Source of the DNA: an uncultured Oscillospiraceae bacterium | Lineage (GTDB): Bacteria > Bacillota > Clostridia > Oscillospirales > Oscillospiraceae | DNA: 33,298 nt | Direction: 5' to 3' | Assembly: GCA_934660965.1 (NCBI GenBank) | Contig: CAKUIM010000023.1 | Coordinates: forward strand, 1 to 33,298 | Shown here: in pieces, positions 7,935 through 16,032 of the stretch | Position numbering within the stretch: position 1 is the stretch's first letter | How the letters are laid out: every line of letters begins with the position of its first letter | Translations under genes and position numbers: made by a program | The notes under the pieces: model-generated | Told to the model about the DNA's origin: nothing | The model's input: the letters and a program-made list of their open reading frames with translations, nothing else | The model's database searches: none

Positions 7935-9155
7935 TTAATCAGCCCGCAGGGCTTCCACCGGCTGCAAGCCGGAGGCCTTAATGGCGGGGTAAAGGCCGAA
8001 CAGGATGCCCAGCACCACGGAAAAGGCGAAGGCGCCGATGGTGATGCCGGTCCCCGGCCAGAGTATCATGCCGTCGAGCAAAAACTTTCCGGCGATGAGC
8101 GTCCCGATATATCCGACGAGGATGCCGATGATGCCGCCGATGCCGCAGATCACCGCCGCCTCGATGAGGAACTGGGTGATGATACTTTTGCGCTGGGCGC
8201 CGATGGCCTTGCGGATGCCGATCTCCCGGGTGCGCTCCGTCACCGTCACCAGCATGATGTTCATGATGCCGATGCCGCCCACCAGAAGGGAGATGGCGGC
8301 GATGCCGCCCAGCACCATGGCCTGCATGGCGTTCTGGTTTTTCAGGTCCTCGGCGTAGTTGTTGTCGCTATAGACGTTGAAATAGCCGTTGTCCTGGTTG
8401 ATGAAGCCAGAGAGATAGGCGGTGATCTTGGTCATGGCCTGGGTGGTGGCCTCGGCGCTTCTGGCCTTGACCACATAGGCTTCAATCTGGCTGTTGTTGT
8501 TGAGGGTGCGGTTGAAGGTGTAGGGCAGGACGATGATGTTGTCCATATCCTCCCGGCCCTCCAGCTCCATGGACTTGTACCAGCCCACCACCAGGAAGGA
8601 CTGGCCGTTGATGAGGATGCTCTCGCCCACCGGGTCCACAAAGTCGAAGAGCTTTTCCTTGGCGCCGCTGCCCAGCACGCACACCTGGTTTGCCTTGTCG
8701 ATGTCGAGGAAGGAAAGCTCCCGGCCGCCGCCAAGCTGATAGTTGTTGCACACCCCGTACTGGTCGGAGCCCAGCTTGACGCTCATCCGGTCCTTCCAGC
8801 TGTCCCAGTTCTGGGTGGAGAAGGTCTTGGCGCCGTATTTGATGGTCATCTCATTGTAGCTTTCAATGTCGGGGGTGATGCCCAGCACCAGGTCCTGCAT
8901 GCCCAGGCAGTAGTTGTAGAGCAGCTGGGAGATATCGCCGGCGGTGTTGTACCACTGATAGGCGTAGACAGAGATCTTATTGTCGCCCATCTTTTCGAAG
9001 TACTCCATATTTTTCCGGTTCTGGCCCTGGACCACCGACACCATGATAACCACCGAGGCCACGCCGATGATGATGCCCAGCATGGTCAGGAAGGAGCGGG
9101 TCTTTTTTGTCGCGATGGATTTGAAGGCAAGCTTGAAGGACTGCACAAAATTCAT
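7935..9155 (-). CDS. ABC exporter permease, MacB/FtsX type
   Basis: This protein of about 406 residues has the MacB layout. An N-terminal membrane segment sits in FKSIATKKTRSFLTMLGIIIG, a large extracytoplasmic domain (about 45-270) follows, then three C-terminal membrane segments with the family motif GGIGIMNIMLVTVTERTREI and the closing sequence P(A)IKASGLQPVEALRAD. Such permeases use ATP to drive peptides, lipids or drugs from the outer membrane leaflet by a mechanical stroke rather than a central channel. The ATG at 9155 forms an ATGA overlap with the ATPase stop codon and lies 10 nt after AGGAGG; an ATG two codons earlier (9161) is also possible. It is the partner of the ATPase at 9152-9847. 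Confidence 0.93.
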   Translation of the reverse strand: MNFVQSFKLAFKSIATKKTRSFLTMLGIIIGVASVVIMVSVVQGQNRKNMEYFEKMGDNKISVYAYQWYNTAGDISQLLYNYCLGMQDLVLGITPDIESYNEMTIKYGAKTFSTQNWDSWKDRMSVKLGSDQYGVCNNYQLGGGRELSFLDIDKANQVCVLGSGAKEKLFDFVDPVGESILINGQSFLVVGWYKSMELEGREDMDNIIVLPYTFNRTLNNNSQIEAYVVKARSAEATTQAMTKITAYLSGFINQDNGYFNVYSDNNYAEDLKNQNAMQAMVLGGIAAISLLVGGIGIMNIMLVTVTERTREIGIRKAIGAQRKSIITQFLIEAAVICGIGGIIGILVGYIGTLIAGKFLLDGMILWPGTGITIGAFAFSVVLGILFGLYPAIKASGLQPVEALRAD

Positions 9156-9847
9156 AGCCATCCCACCTCCTGTGGCGCATCGGAAATGACCTTGCCATCG
9201 CTCAGCCGCACCACCCGGGGGGCTGTGGCGGCGATGCCGTCATCATGGGTGATGAGGAGGATGGTGGAGCCCTCCCGGTAAAGCTGCTGGAGGATTTCCA
9301 GCACATGGCGGCCGGTCCTGGAGTCCAGCGCGCCGGTGGGCTCATCCGCCATAATGATGGGCGGGTGGGTGGCAATCGCCCGGGCGATGGCCACCCGCTG
9401 CTGCTGGCCGCCGGACATTTCGCTGGGGCGGTGGTGCGCCCGCTCCGCCATGGCGACCCGGTTCAGGGCCTCCATGCCAAGCTCGTTCCGCTCCCAGACA
9501 GAGGTGCCCCGGTAGATCAGGGGGAGGGTGACGTTTTCCAGGGCGTCAAGCTCCTGCAAAAGGTTATAGCCCTGGAAGATGAAGCCGATCTCCTGATTGC
9601 GGATGCGGGCCAGCTGGGCATCGTTCAGGCTGGTGACATCCATCCCATCGAGGTAATACTGCCCGTAGGTGGGCACGTCCAGGCACCCGAGCACGTTCAT
9701 CAGGGTGGACTTGCCAGAGCCCGACGCGCCCACAATGGCCACGAACTCGCCCTTGTCGATCTGGAGGGTCACGCCGTCCAGGGCGCGCACCTCGCTCTCC
9801 TGGCCCTCGTTATATATTTTATAGATATCCTTAATGTCGATGAGCAT
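9152..9847 (-). CDS. ABC exporter ATPase, MacB/LolD type
   Basis: This 231-residue nucleotide-binding subunit shows Walker A GASGSGKS (40-47), Q-loop FIFQGYNLL, ABC signature MSGGQQQR (Met in place of the usual Leu), Walker B IIMADEPTGALD and the switch His in ITHD. The length and the TGALDS motif fit the LolD/MacB-ATPase/YknY group, which pairs with FtsX-like permeases. It starts 11 nt after the adaptor gene, and its TGA overlaps the permease ATG, indicating translational coupling. It acts on the cytoplasmic face of the permease at 7935-9155. Confidence 0.95.
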   Translation of the reverse strand: MLIDIKDIYKIYNEGQESEVRALDGVTLQIDKGEFVAIVGASGSGKSTLMNVLGCLDVPTYGQYYLDGMDVTSLNDAQLARIRNQEIGFIFQGYNLLQELDALENVTLPLIYRGTSVWERNELGMEALNRVAMAERAHHRPSEMSGGQQQRVAIARAIATHPPIIMADEPTGALDSRTGRHVLEILQQLYREGSTILLITHDDGIAATAPRVVRLSDGKVISDAPQEVGWL

Positions 9848-9858
9848 GCCGCGTCACC

Positions 9859-11505
9859 TCAATAATTGCCCCAGCTGCTGCTGCTTTCCGACACGGTGTA
9901 GTTGATGAACACCTGGTCGCCGTCCTGGATGCCGGACTTGATCTCAACGGCCTTGGCATCAGAGATGCCGGTTACAACAGCCACGGGGTAGTAGTGGTCC
10001 TTCTCGGTGGGCACGTTGGTGATGGAGGCGTCCAGCTCGACGGTATTCTCCGGCTTCTCATCCCGGTAGACGAACACCACCGTCTGCTTGTTGCCCTCGG
10101 TGTCCAGCACGGACTTCACCGCCGTGGTGGGCACCAGCACGCAGTCATCGGACTGGCTGGTGACGAAGGAGTAGTTGAGCCACGCGCCGCTGTAGAGGGA
10201 GCCGTCGTAGTTCTCCACCTCCAGGGTGACAGGGAAGGTGGACATGCCCTGGCCCACAGTGCCCTGGGTGTCGATGTTGGTGACGGTGCCCATGTAGCTG
10301 TTGCCGTTATAGTCGCTCAGGTTGATGGTGTCGCCCAGCTTAAGGAAGCCGATGTTCCGGTCGTCCACTGTGATCTTCACCACCATGGTGGCAGTGTTGG
10401 AGATGGTGATGACCGCGTCGCCCGCCTTCACCTCGCCGCCCTCCACCAGGGTGCAGGAGATGATGGTGCCGTCGATGGGGGCGGTGGCGTTGAGGGTGTC
10501 AAGGTCGGCCTGGGCGGCGGCGAGCGTCTCCCGGGCGGTGGCAAGCTCGGCGTCCAGCGTCTCGGAGCTCATGGTCAGCAGGGCCTGACCGGAGGTGACA
10601 TTGGCGTAGTTGAGCAGGCTGCTCTTGATGAGGGGGCCGCCCGCCTTGGTCGTCAGAGCGCGGGTCTCGTAGTACTCGGTTTTGCCGTCGCTGTATGGGT
10701 AGATGGGGGTGCCGTCGGCGGCGAAGAGGACGGCGGAGGCCTCCATATCGGCGGTGAGGGTGCCGGGGTTATCGAAGGAGAGGATTACCTCAAAATAGAT
10801 GCCGCCCTCGGGGGTGATGTAGCTCACGCGGTTGATCTTCTCCACCTTGCCCGCGGCGGTGGTGTACATGGCGGCGGGCACGGAGATGTTGGCCGCCTGG
10901 CCTACCTTGACCTGGCCGTCGTAGGCGTAGCTGAAGTAGAGGGACATCTTGAGCTTCTTGTCGTTGACCAGGGTGGCCACGGTGGCGCCCTCGCCCACGG
11001 TGTCGCCGGTGTTGAACTCGGTGACGTCCAGCAGCTTGCCGGCGAAGGGGGCGCGCAGGGTGAGGTTATTCATCTTTTCGTAGAGCCGGCTGACCTGCTC
11101 CTGGGCCTGGTCAAATTTGGCCTGGGCCGCCTCGCTGTAGATGGAAAAGAGGGGCTGGCCGGCCGTGACCATATCGCCGGAGGTGACATAGAGGGCCTCC
11201 ACCGTGCCGGCCGAGGGGACGGTGATGGTGGCCGCGTCCTTGGAGGTGGCGTTGCCGCTGCCCTGGACGGTGCTCTGGATAGAGCCTATGTAGGCGTTCT
11301 CAAAGTAGATGTCGCCCTGGGCACCGGACTTCCGAAACACCAGAAAATAAAGGCCCAGAACGATCCCAAGGATGATGGCCGCCGCCACGATGATGGCAAT
11401 GACCCGCTTGACCGTTTTCTTTCCATTCTTTTTCTTGGGCGCGACCCGGGTGCCGGCGGGGGACGGCGTCTGGGCGGGCGCGCTGGGTGTCTGAAGTTCT
11501 GCCAT
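9859..11505 (-). CDS. membrane-fusion (HlyD/MacA-like) adaptor of ABC exporter
   Basis: This 548-residue protein has a Pro/Ala-rich cytoplasmic start, a basic KKKNGKK patch, one membrane anchor (about 37-58) and a large extracytoplasmic part. Two lipoyl/barrel-sandwich-like segments are visible (around APFAGKLLDV and APIDGTIISC), each next to a short helical hairpin (AQAKFDQAQEQV; LATARETLAAAQADL), then beta-barrel domains and a Ser-rich end (SSSSWGNY). In Bacillota such proteins partner MacB-like exporters, as in YknX-YknY-YknZ. I chose ATG 11505 because AAGGAG (complement at 11515-11520) precedes it and the candidate promoter at 11542-11570 lies before it; the frame stays open to 11598. It is the first gene of the exporter operon. 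Confidence 0.92.
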   Translation of the reverse strand: MAELQTPSAPAQTPSPAGTRVAPKKKNGKKTVKRVIAIIVAAAIILGIVLGLYFLVFRKSGAQGDIYFENAYIGSIQSTVQGSGNATSKDAATITVPSAGTVEALYVTSGDMVTAGQPLFSIYSEAAQAKFDQAQEQVSRLYEKMNNLTLRAPFAGKLLDVTEFNTGDTVGEGATVATLVNDKKLKMSLYFSYAYDGQVKVGQAANISVPAAMYTTAAGKVEKINRVSYITPEGGIYFEVILSFDNPGTLTADMEASAVLFAADGTPIYPYSDGKTEYYETRALTTKAGGPLIKSSLLNYANVTSGQALLTMSSETLDAELATARETLAAAQADLDTLNATAPIDGTIISCTLVEGGEVKAGDAVITISNTATMVVKITVDDRNIGFLKLGDTINLSDYNGNSYMGTVTNIDTQGTVGQGMSTFPVTLEVENYDGSLYSGAWLNYSFVTSQSDDCVLVPTTAVKSVLDTEGNKQTVVFVYRDEKPENTVELDASITNVPTEKDHYYPVAVVTGISDAKAVEIKSGIQDGDQVFINYTVSESSSSWGNY

Positions 11506-11541
11506 GGTTTTGCTCTCCTTTTCCGTAATGGTTGTGTGCCG

Positions 11542-11570
11542 ATGATAAGGGATTGTTGATACCAGTGTAA
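11542..11570 (-). promoter_or_regulatory. sigma-A promoter of the adaptor-ABC-SLH operon
   Basis: On the minus strand TTACAC (11565-11570), 17-nt spacer, TATCAT (11542-11547). The predicted start near 11535 gives a 30-nt leader before the ATG at 11505. The hexamers are only moderately good, which would fit a promoter needing an activator. Confidence 0.5.
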
Positions 11571-11613
11571 GAGAAGGAAGGAGGAAATACAACAACAAAA
11601 TGGATACAAATAG

Positions 11614-11628
11614 TTAAGGTTTCCTTAA
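11614..11628. promoter_or_regulatory. candidate operator TTAAGG-TTT-CCTTAA
   Basis: A perfect 15-nt inverted repeat, TTAAGGTTTCCTTAA, also readable as a direct repeat of TTAA(G/A) with 11-nt period. It lies about 45 bp upstream of the exporter -35 box and about 100 bp upstream of the divergent importer promoter. An 11-nt half-site period is typical of OmpR-family response regulators; no regulator gene is in the window. Confidence 0.4.
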
Positions 11629-11681
11629 AATCCTTCTGCCGCCTTTGACGCAGCGGCGCTGTAAATAGTTCCCATTAAAAG

Positions 11682-11712
11682 CCGCCCGGACGGAAATTTC
11701 GGAGCCGGGCGG
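11682..11712 (-). promoter_or_regulatory. GC-rich inverted repeat in the divergent intergenic region
   Basis: CCGCCCGG (11682-11689) pairs with CCGGGCGG (11705-11712) around a 15-nt loop. On the minus strand the stem is followed by CTTTTAA, so it could act as a weak leftward terminator shielding the exporter promoter from antisense transcription. On the plus strand it is followed by an A-run and is not a terminator. Confidence 0.35.
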
Positions 11713-11730
11713 AAAAAACGGAGAAAACAC

Positions 11731-11759
11731 TTGCTTTTTTGCCCATCTGCCGTTACAAT
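11731..11759 (+). promoter_or_regulatory. sigma-A promoter of the solute-importer operon
   Basis: TTGCTT (11731-11736), 17-nt spacer, TACAAT (11754-11759). The start near 11766 leaves a leader of about 50 nt before the ATG at 11815. No riboswitch-like fold fits in that leader. Confidence 0.8.
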
Positions 11760-11814
11760 AAGGCGACAACTTCATATAGTTGCGAGAAATGCAGTAGAAA
11801 GGAAGTCAAGCAAA

Positions 11815-13371
11815 ATGCCCAAGAAGCTCAAACGGGCCCTTTTGCTGCTTGCCGTTGCGGCTATGCTGCCGATCTCACTGTACGGCTGTACAGGAGATAC
11901 GGAGCCCAGCGCCAGCCCTTCGGCATCTGCACAATCGGGCAAGCCATCCGACGGAGGCTCAGTCACGGTAGGTATCGCACAGGATTTGGACAGTCTCGAC
12001 CCCCACAAGGCGGTTGCCGCGGGGAGCAGTGAGGTGCTGTTCAACATCTTCGAAGGGCTGGTCAAGGCCAGTCCCGACGGCGGGGTCACCCCTGCGGTCG
12101 CCAGCGGCTACGAGGTCTCCTCCGATGGCAAGGTGTATACCTTCACACTGCGTGAAGGCGTTACGTTCCACAACGGGGAAGCGGTCACGGCCGAAGATGT
12201 GGTCTATTCCCTGGAACGCTGCGCCGGATCGGAGAACGATGGTACGCCTCTGATCTCGGCGTTTTCTAATGTCACGGACATTACCGCCACCGACGCCGCC
12301 CATGTGGCCGTCACCCTGGAAAAACCCACCCTGGAGTTTATCTACTCCATGACCGCCGCCATCATTCCCGCCGGCAGCGGCGCCGACATGGCCTCCGCCC
12401 CCGTGGGCACCGGCCCGTTCTCCTTTGCGTCCTACAGCCCCCAGGAGAGCATGGTCATCAAGAAGTACGACGGCTACTGGGGCACCCCCGCAAGCCTTGA
12501 CCAGGTGACCTTCAAGATCATCACCAGCTCCGAGACCCTGGTGATGAGCCTGAAAAGCGGCGCCCTCGACATGGTCATCCACCTGCCCAACACCCTGGCC
12601 GCCGCCGTGGGCGACGGCTTCACCGTCCACCAGGACACCATGAAGCTTGTCCAGGCCCTCTACCTCAATAACGCCGTCAAGCCCCTGGACGACGTCCGGG
12701 TGCGCCAGGCCATGTACTATGCCGTCAACGTCCAGGAGATCATCGATTTTGTCTGCGATGGCGCGGGCGTTGCCACCGGCACCAGCATGTACCCCGCCTA
12801 CACCAAGTATTTTCTGCCCGAGCTTGCGGATGCCTACCCCCAGGATCTTGAAAAGGCCAGGGCGCTGCTCACCGAGGCGGGCTACCCCAACGGCTTTGAC
12901 CTGACCATCACCGTGCCCGGCAACTACACCCAGCATGTGGAGACCGCCGAGGTGCTCTATGAGCAGCTCAAGCAGGTGGGCATCCGCGTGACCATCGAGC
13001 CGGTGGAGTGGGAGACCTGGGTGAGCGACGTGTACCGCGGCCGCAACTACATGTCCACCGTGTGCGGCATCGCCGCCAGCGACATGAGCGCCCGGGAGAT
13101 GCTTGTCCGCTACGTCTCCGACAACGGCAAGAACTTCATCAACTTCGCTGACGAGGCTTACGACGCCGCTGTGAACGCCGCGCTGACGAGCCTTGACGAC
13201 GATGAGCAGACCGAGCTCTATCAGCAGGCCGAACGCATCTTGAATGAGCAGGCGGCCAGCATCTGGCTCCAGGATCTGTGCGACCTGACGGTGACCAATC
13301 CCAAGCTGGAGGGCGTCACCTTCTACCGCACCTATGTGCTGGACATGAGCTGCATCCACTTTGTAGATTGA
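11815..13371 (+). CDS. ABC importer solute-binding lipoprotein (family 5, peptide/nickel type)
   Basis: This 518-residue lipoprotein has a signal peptide with lipobox LYGC (lipidated Cys25), then a Ser/Pro-rich linker and a family-5 solute-binding fold. Typical motifs are DLDSLDPHKA, the LREGVTFHNGEAVTAEDVVYSL block, and APVGTGPFSFASY. Family members bind peptides, nickel complexes or other small ligands on the outside and deliver them to the permeases; the ligand here is not predictable. AAAGGAAG (11797-11804) precedes the ATG. The gene opens a five-gene importer operon and is followed by a stable intergenic hairpin, which often raises the binding protein level over the permeases. Confidence 0.95.
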   Translation: MPKKLKRALLLLAVAAMLPISLYGCTGDTEPSASPSASAQSGKPSDGGSVTVGIAQDLDSLDPHKAVAAGSSEVLFNIFEGLVKASPDGGVTPAVASGYEVSSDGKVYTFTLREGVTFHNGEAVTAEDVVYSLERCAGSENDGTPLISAFSNVTDITATDAAHVAVTLEKPTLEFIYSMTAAIIPAGSGADMASAPVGTGPFSFASYSPQESMVIKKYDGYWGTPASLDQVTFKIITSSETLVMSLKSGALDMVIHLPNTLAAAVGDGFTVHQDTMKLVQALYLNNAVKPLDDVRVRQAMYYAVNVQEIIDFVCDGAGVATGTSMYPAYTKYFLPELADAYPQDLEKARALLTEAGYPNGFDLTITVPGNYTQHVETAEVLYEQLKQVGIRVTIEPVEWETWVSDVYRGRNYMSTVCGIAASDMSAREMLVRYVSDNGKNFINFADEAYDAAVNAALTSLDDDEQTELYQQAERILNEQAASIWLQDLCDLTVTNPKLEGVTFYRTYVLDMSCIHFVD

Positions 13372-13381
13372 TTCCGGTACT

Positions 13382-13416
13382 GGCCGGGGCTGCTGCCGTG
13401 AGCGGCCGCCCCGGCC
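13382..13416 (+). promoter_or_regulatory. stable intergenic hairpin after solute-binding protein gene
   Basis: GGCCGGGGC (13382-13390) pairs with GCCCCGGCC (13408-13416), enclosing a second stem GCCG-TGAG-CGGC. There is no U-run, so it is more likely an mRNA-stabilising or partial-attenuation structure than a full terminator. Confidence 0.45.
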
Positions 13417-13478
13417 TTCCGGCGTTTCACCCGGGCGGCGGCGCGGTGCCCCGTCCGGCTTAAAAGGAGGCTTTTCCA

Positions 13479-14423
13479 TTGGCCAAGACCCTTGCAAAAC
13501 GGCTGGGCCTGCTGATTTTGACGCTGCTGCTGGTGACGGCACTGGCCTTTCTGGCCTTCAGTATCATCCCCGGCGACCCTACCACCTCTATCCTGGGCTC
13601 CGAGGCCACGCCGGAGCAGGTGGCGGCGCTGCGCGCCCAGCTGGGGCTTGACCGGCCCATATGGCAGCGCTACATCGGCTGGCTGGGCGGCCTGCTCACC
13701 GGCGACCTGGGCGTTTCGTACAACTTTGCTCTCCCGGTGGGGCAGCTCCTCGCCCCCCGCATCGGCGTTACTCTCACCCTCACCGCCATCGCCTTTGTGC
13801 TCATCGTGGCGGTGTCACTGCCGGTGGGCCTGCTGGCCGCCCGGTACCAGGGCGGTGTGATCGACCGGGTGCTGACGATTTTCAACCAGATCACCATGTC
13901 GGTGCCCGGCTTTCTGATGGGCATCGCCCTGACCTATGTGTTCGGCCTTATCCTGCGCTGGTTCACCCCCGGCGGCTACACGCCGCCCGGCCAGGGCGTG
14001 GGGCCCTATCTCTGGTATCTGCTGTTCCCGGCGGTGGCGGTGGCCCTGCCCAAAACGGCCATGACGGTGAAGATGCTCCGGGGCAGCGTTCTCTCCGAGC
14101 TGGGCGCCGACTACATCCGCACCGCCTACAGCAAGGGCAGCTCCCGCGCCGGCGCGCTGTGGCGCCATGTGCTGCGCAACGCCATGATCCCGGTCATCAC
14201 CTTCCTTGCCATGACGGTGGCGGACATCGTGGCCGGCTCTATCGTGGTGGAGCAGGTCTTTGCCATCCCGGGCCTGGGGCAGATGCTCATCTCGTCCATC
14301 GGAAACCGGGACTACCCGGTGGTGCAGGCCATCATCGTGCTGGTGGCGTCGGTTGTGGTGCTGTGCAATTTCGCGGCGGACCTGCTGTACCGGGTCATGG
14401 ACCCCCGGCTTCGGAAGGGGTGA
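13479..14423 (+). CDS. ABC importer permease, DppB/NikB type
   Basis: This 314-residue inner-membrane subunit has the DppB-type layout: an N-terminal segment (LAKRLGLLILTLLLVTALAF), the PGDPT motif, a long extracytoplasmic part, and the EAA-loop region (LRGSVLSELGADYIRTAYSKG...RHVLRNAMIPVITF) that contacts the ATPases. The start is TTG, 8 nt after AAAGGAGG. It ends 4 nt before the next permease. With the DppC-type subunit it forms the transport channel. Confidence 0.95.
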   Translation: MAKTLAKRLGLLILTLLLVTALAFLAFSIIPGDPTTSILGSEATPEQVAALRAQLGLDRPIWQRYIGWLGGLLTGDLGVSYNFALPVGQLLAPRIGVTLTLTAIAFVLIVAVSLPVGLLAARYQGGVIDRVLTIFNQITMSVPGFLMGIALTYVFGLILRWFTPGGYTPPGQGVGPYLWYLLFPAVAVALPKTAMTVKMLRGSVLSELGADYIRTAYSKGSSRAGALWRHVLRNAMIPVITFLAMTVADIVAGSIVVEQVFAIPGLGQMLISSIGNRDYPVVQAIIVLVASVVVLCNFAADLLYRVMDPRLRKG

Positions 14424-14427
14424 GGGC

Positions 14428-15234
14428 GTGAAAAAGAAAAACTGGTATCTGGTGCTGGGCAGCTCCATCACCGCGGTGATGACGGCCGTCATCATCCTGG
14501 GCATGTTCTGGACGCCCTACGACCCCACCTCCATGAGCGCGGCGGACAAATACGCCCCGCCCTCCTGGCAGCACCTGTTTGGCTGCGACCAGATGGGCCG
14601 GGACATCTTCTCCCGCACCCTGGACGGGGCGGGCACCACCCTGACCATCGCCATGGCCACTGTGGCCATCGGCTTTTTTGCGGGGCTGCTCATCGGCGCG
14701 CTATGCGGCTATTACGGCGGCGTGCTGGACTCGGTGTGCATGCGCATCTGCGACGCGGTGGCCGCCTTCCCCAGCATCCTGCTGGCCCTGGTGGTCATCG
14801 CCGTCATCGGCCCGGGCAAATATAACGTCATCGCCGCCCTGGGCGTGCTGTTCATCCCCAGCTTCGCCCGGCTGGTCCGGGGGGAATTCATCAAGTACCG
14901 GGGCCGGGACTTTGTGGGCGCCGCCCGGCTGATGGGGGTGCGCAACGCGCGCATCATCTTCGTCCATATCCTGCCCAACACCTGGCCGGTGCTTTTAAGC
15001 GGCCTGACCATCGGCTTTAACAACGCCGTGCTGGCCGAGGCGTCCATGAGCTACCTGGGCATCGGCGTCACTCCGCCGGACGCAAGCCTTGGCCGCATGC
15101 TCAGCGAGGCCCAGAGCTTTCTCTTCACCGCCCCCTGGTACACCATCTTTCCGGGGCTGACGGTGATATTGCTGATCCTGGGCGTGGGCATGATCGGCGA
15201 GGGCCTGCGGGAAATGGTAGGTGTGCAGACATGA
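14428..15234 (+). CDS. ABC importer permease, DppC/NikC type
   Basis: This 268-residue permease has an N-terminal membrane segment followed by YDPTSM, the HLFGCDQMGRDIFSRTLDGA block typical of DppC-type subunits, and an EAA loop (IKYRGRDFVGAARLMGVRNARIIFVHILPN). I chose the GTG at 14428 because it follows the TGA of the previous gene by 4 nt with a GGGGTGAGG ribosome binding site; the open frame upstream overlaps the previous gene. Its stop overlaps the following ATPase start (ATGA). Confidence 0.94.
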   Translation: MKKKNWYLVLGSSITAVMTAVIILGMFWTPYDPTSMSAADKYAPPSWQHLFGCDQMGRDIFSRTLDGAGTTLTIAMATVAIGFFAGLLIGALCGYYGGVLDSVCMRICDAVAAFPSILLALVVIAVIGPGKYNVIAALGVLFIPSFARLVRGEFIKYRGRDFVGAARLMGVRNARIIFVHILPNTWPVLLSGLTIGFNNAVLAEASMSYLGIGVTPPDASLGRMLSEAQSFLFTAPWYTIFPGLTVILLILGVGMIGEGLREMVGVQT

Positions 15235-16031
15235 TGCTGAAGATCGAGCATTTGAATGTGGCCTTTCAAGACGGCGATGCCGCCTTTGATGCCGTCAACG
15301 ACTTCAATCTCCGGATGGACCGGGGAGAGGTGGTGGGCGTGGTGGGGGAGTCGGGCTCCGGCAAGTCCATGATGGCCCACGCCGTCATGGGGCTGCTGCG
15401 CCGCTCCGGCGTGGCCGTGTCCGGAAAGATCGAATTTGAGGGCACCGACCTTCTCACCCTGGACCGCAAGGCCCTGCGCCGCTATCAGGGCAGCGAGCTG
15501 TCCATCATCTTCCAGGAGCCCATGACCAGTCTCAACCCCACCATGCGCATCGGCCCCCAGGTGGAGGAGGCCCTGCGGCTGCATACAGACCTTTCCAAGG
15601 AGGCCCGGCGGCAGCGCGCCCTGGAGGCCATGACCCTGGCCGGCCTTCCCGACCCGGCGGGCCTGTACCGCTGCTATCCCCACGAGCTCTCCGGCGGCAT
15701 GCGCCAGCGGGTGATGATCGCCTCCGCCCTTGTGCTGCGGCCCAAGCTCCTTATCGCCGATGAGCCCACCACCGCTCTGGACGTCACCATTCAGGCCCAG
15801 ATTCTCGACACCCTGCGGGACATCAACCGCCGGGAGGGGACAGCCATCCTCTTTATCTCCCACGACCTGGGGGTCGTCCGGGCCCTGTGTCAGCGTGTAG
15901 TGGTGATGCAGAAGGGCCGCATTGTGGAGTCCGGCGAGGCGGACCAGGTGTTTTTCCACCCCCGGGAGGAGTATACCAGGCAGCTCATCGCCGCCCGTCC
16001 CCGCCGCGTCAAGCTGAAGGGGGGCATATAA
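15231..16031 (+). CDS. ABC importer ATPase, DppD/NikD type, short form
   Basis: This 266-residue nucleotide-binding subunit shows Walker A GESGSGKS (39-46), Q-loop FQEPMTSLNP, signature LSGGMRQR, Walker B LLIADEPTTALD and the switch His in ISHD. FQEPMTSLNP is characteristic of the peptide/nickel family. It ends soon after the HPREEYTRQLIAARP segment and so lacks the C-terminal extension of the roughly 330-residue OppD/DppD proteins, resembling NikD in size. The start overlaps the permease stop by 4 nt; tandem ATG codons at 15231 and 15234 leave the exact start open. Confidence 0.95.
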   Translation: MMLKIEHLNVAFQDGDAAFDAVNDFNLRMDRGEVVGVVGESGSGKSMMAHAVMGLLRRSGVAVSGKIEFEGTDLLTLDRKALRRYQGSELSIIFQEPMTSLNPTMRIGPQVEEALRLHTDLSKEARRQRALEAMTLAGLPDPAGLYRCYPHELSGGMRQRVMIASALVLRPKLLIADEPTTALDVTIQAQILDTLRDINRREGTAILFISHDLGVVRALCQRVVVMQKGRIVESGEADQVFFHPREEYTRQLIAARPRRVKLKGGI

Positions 16032-16032
16032 G

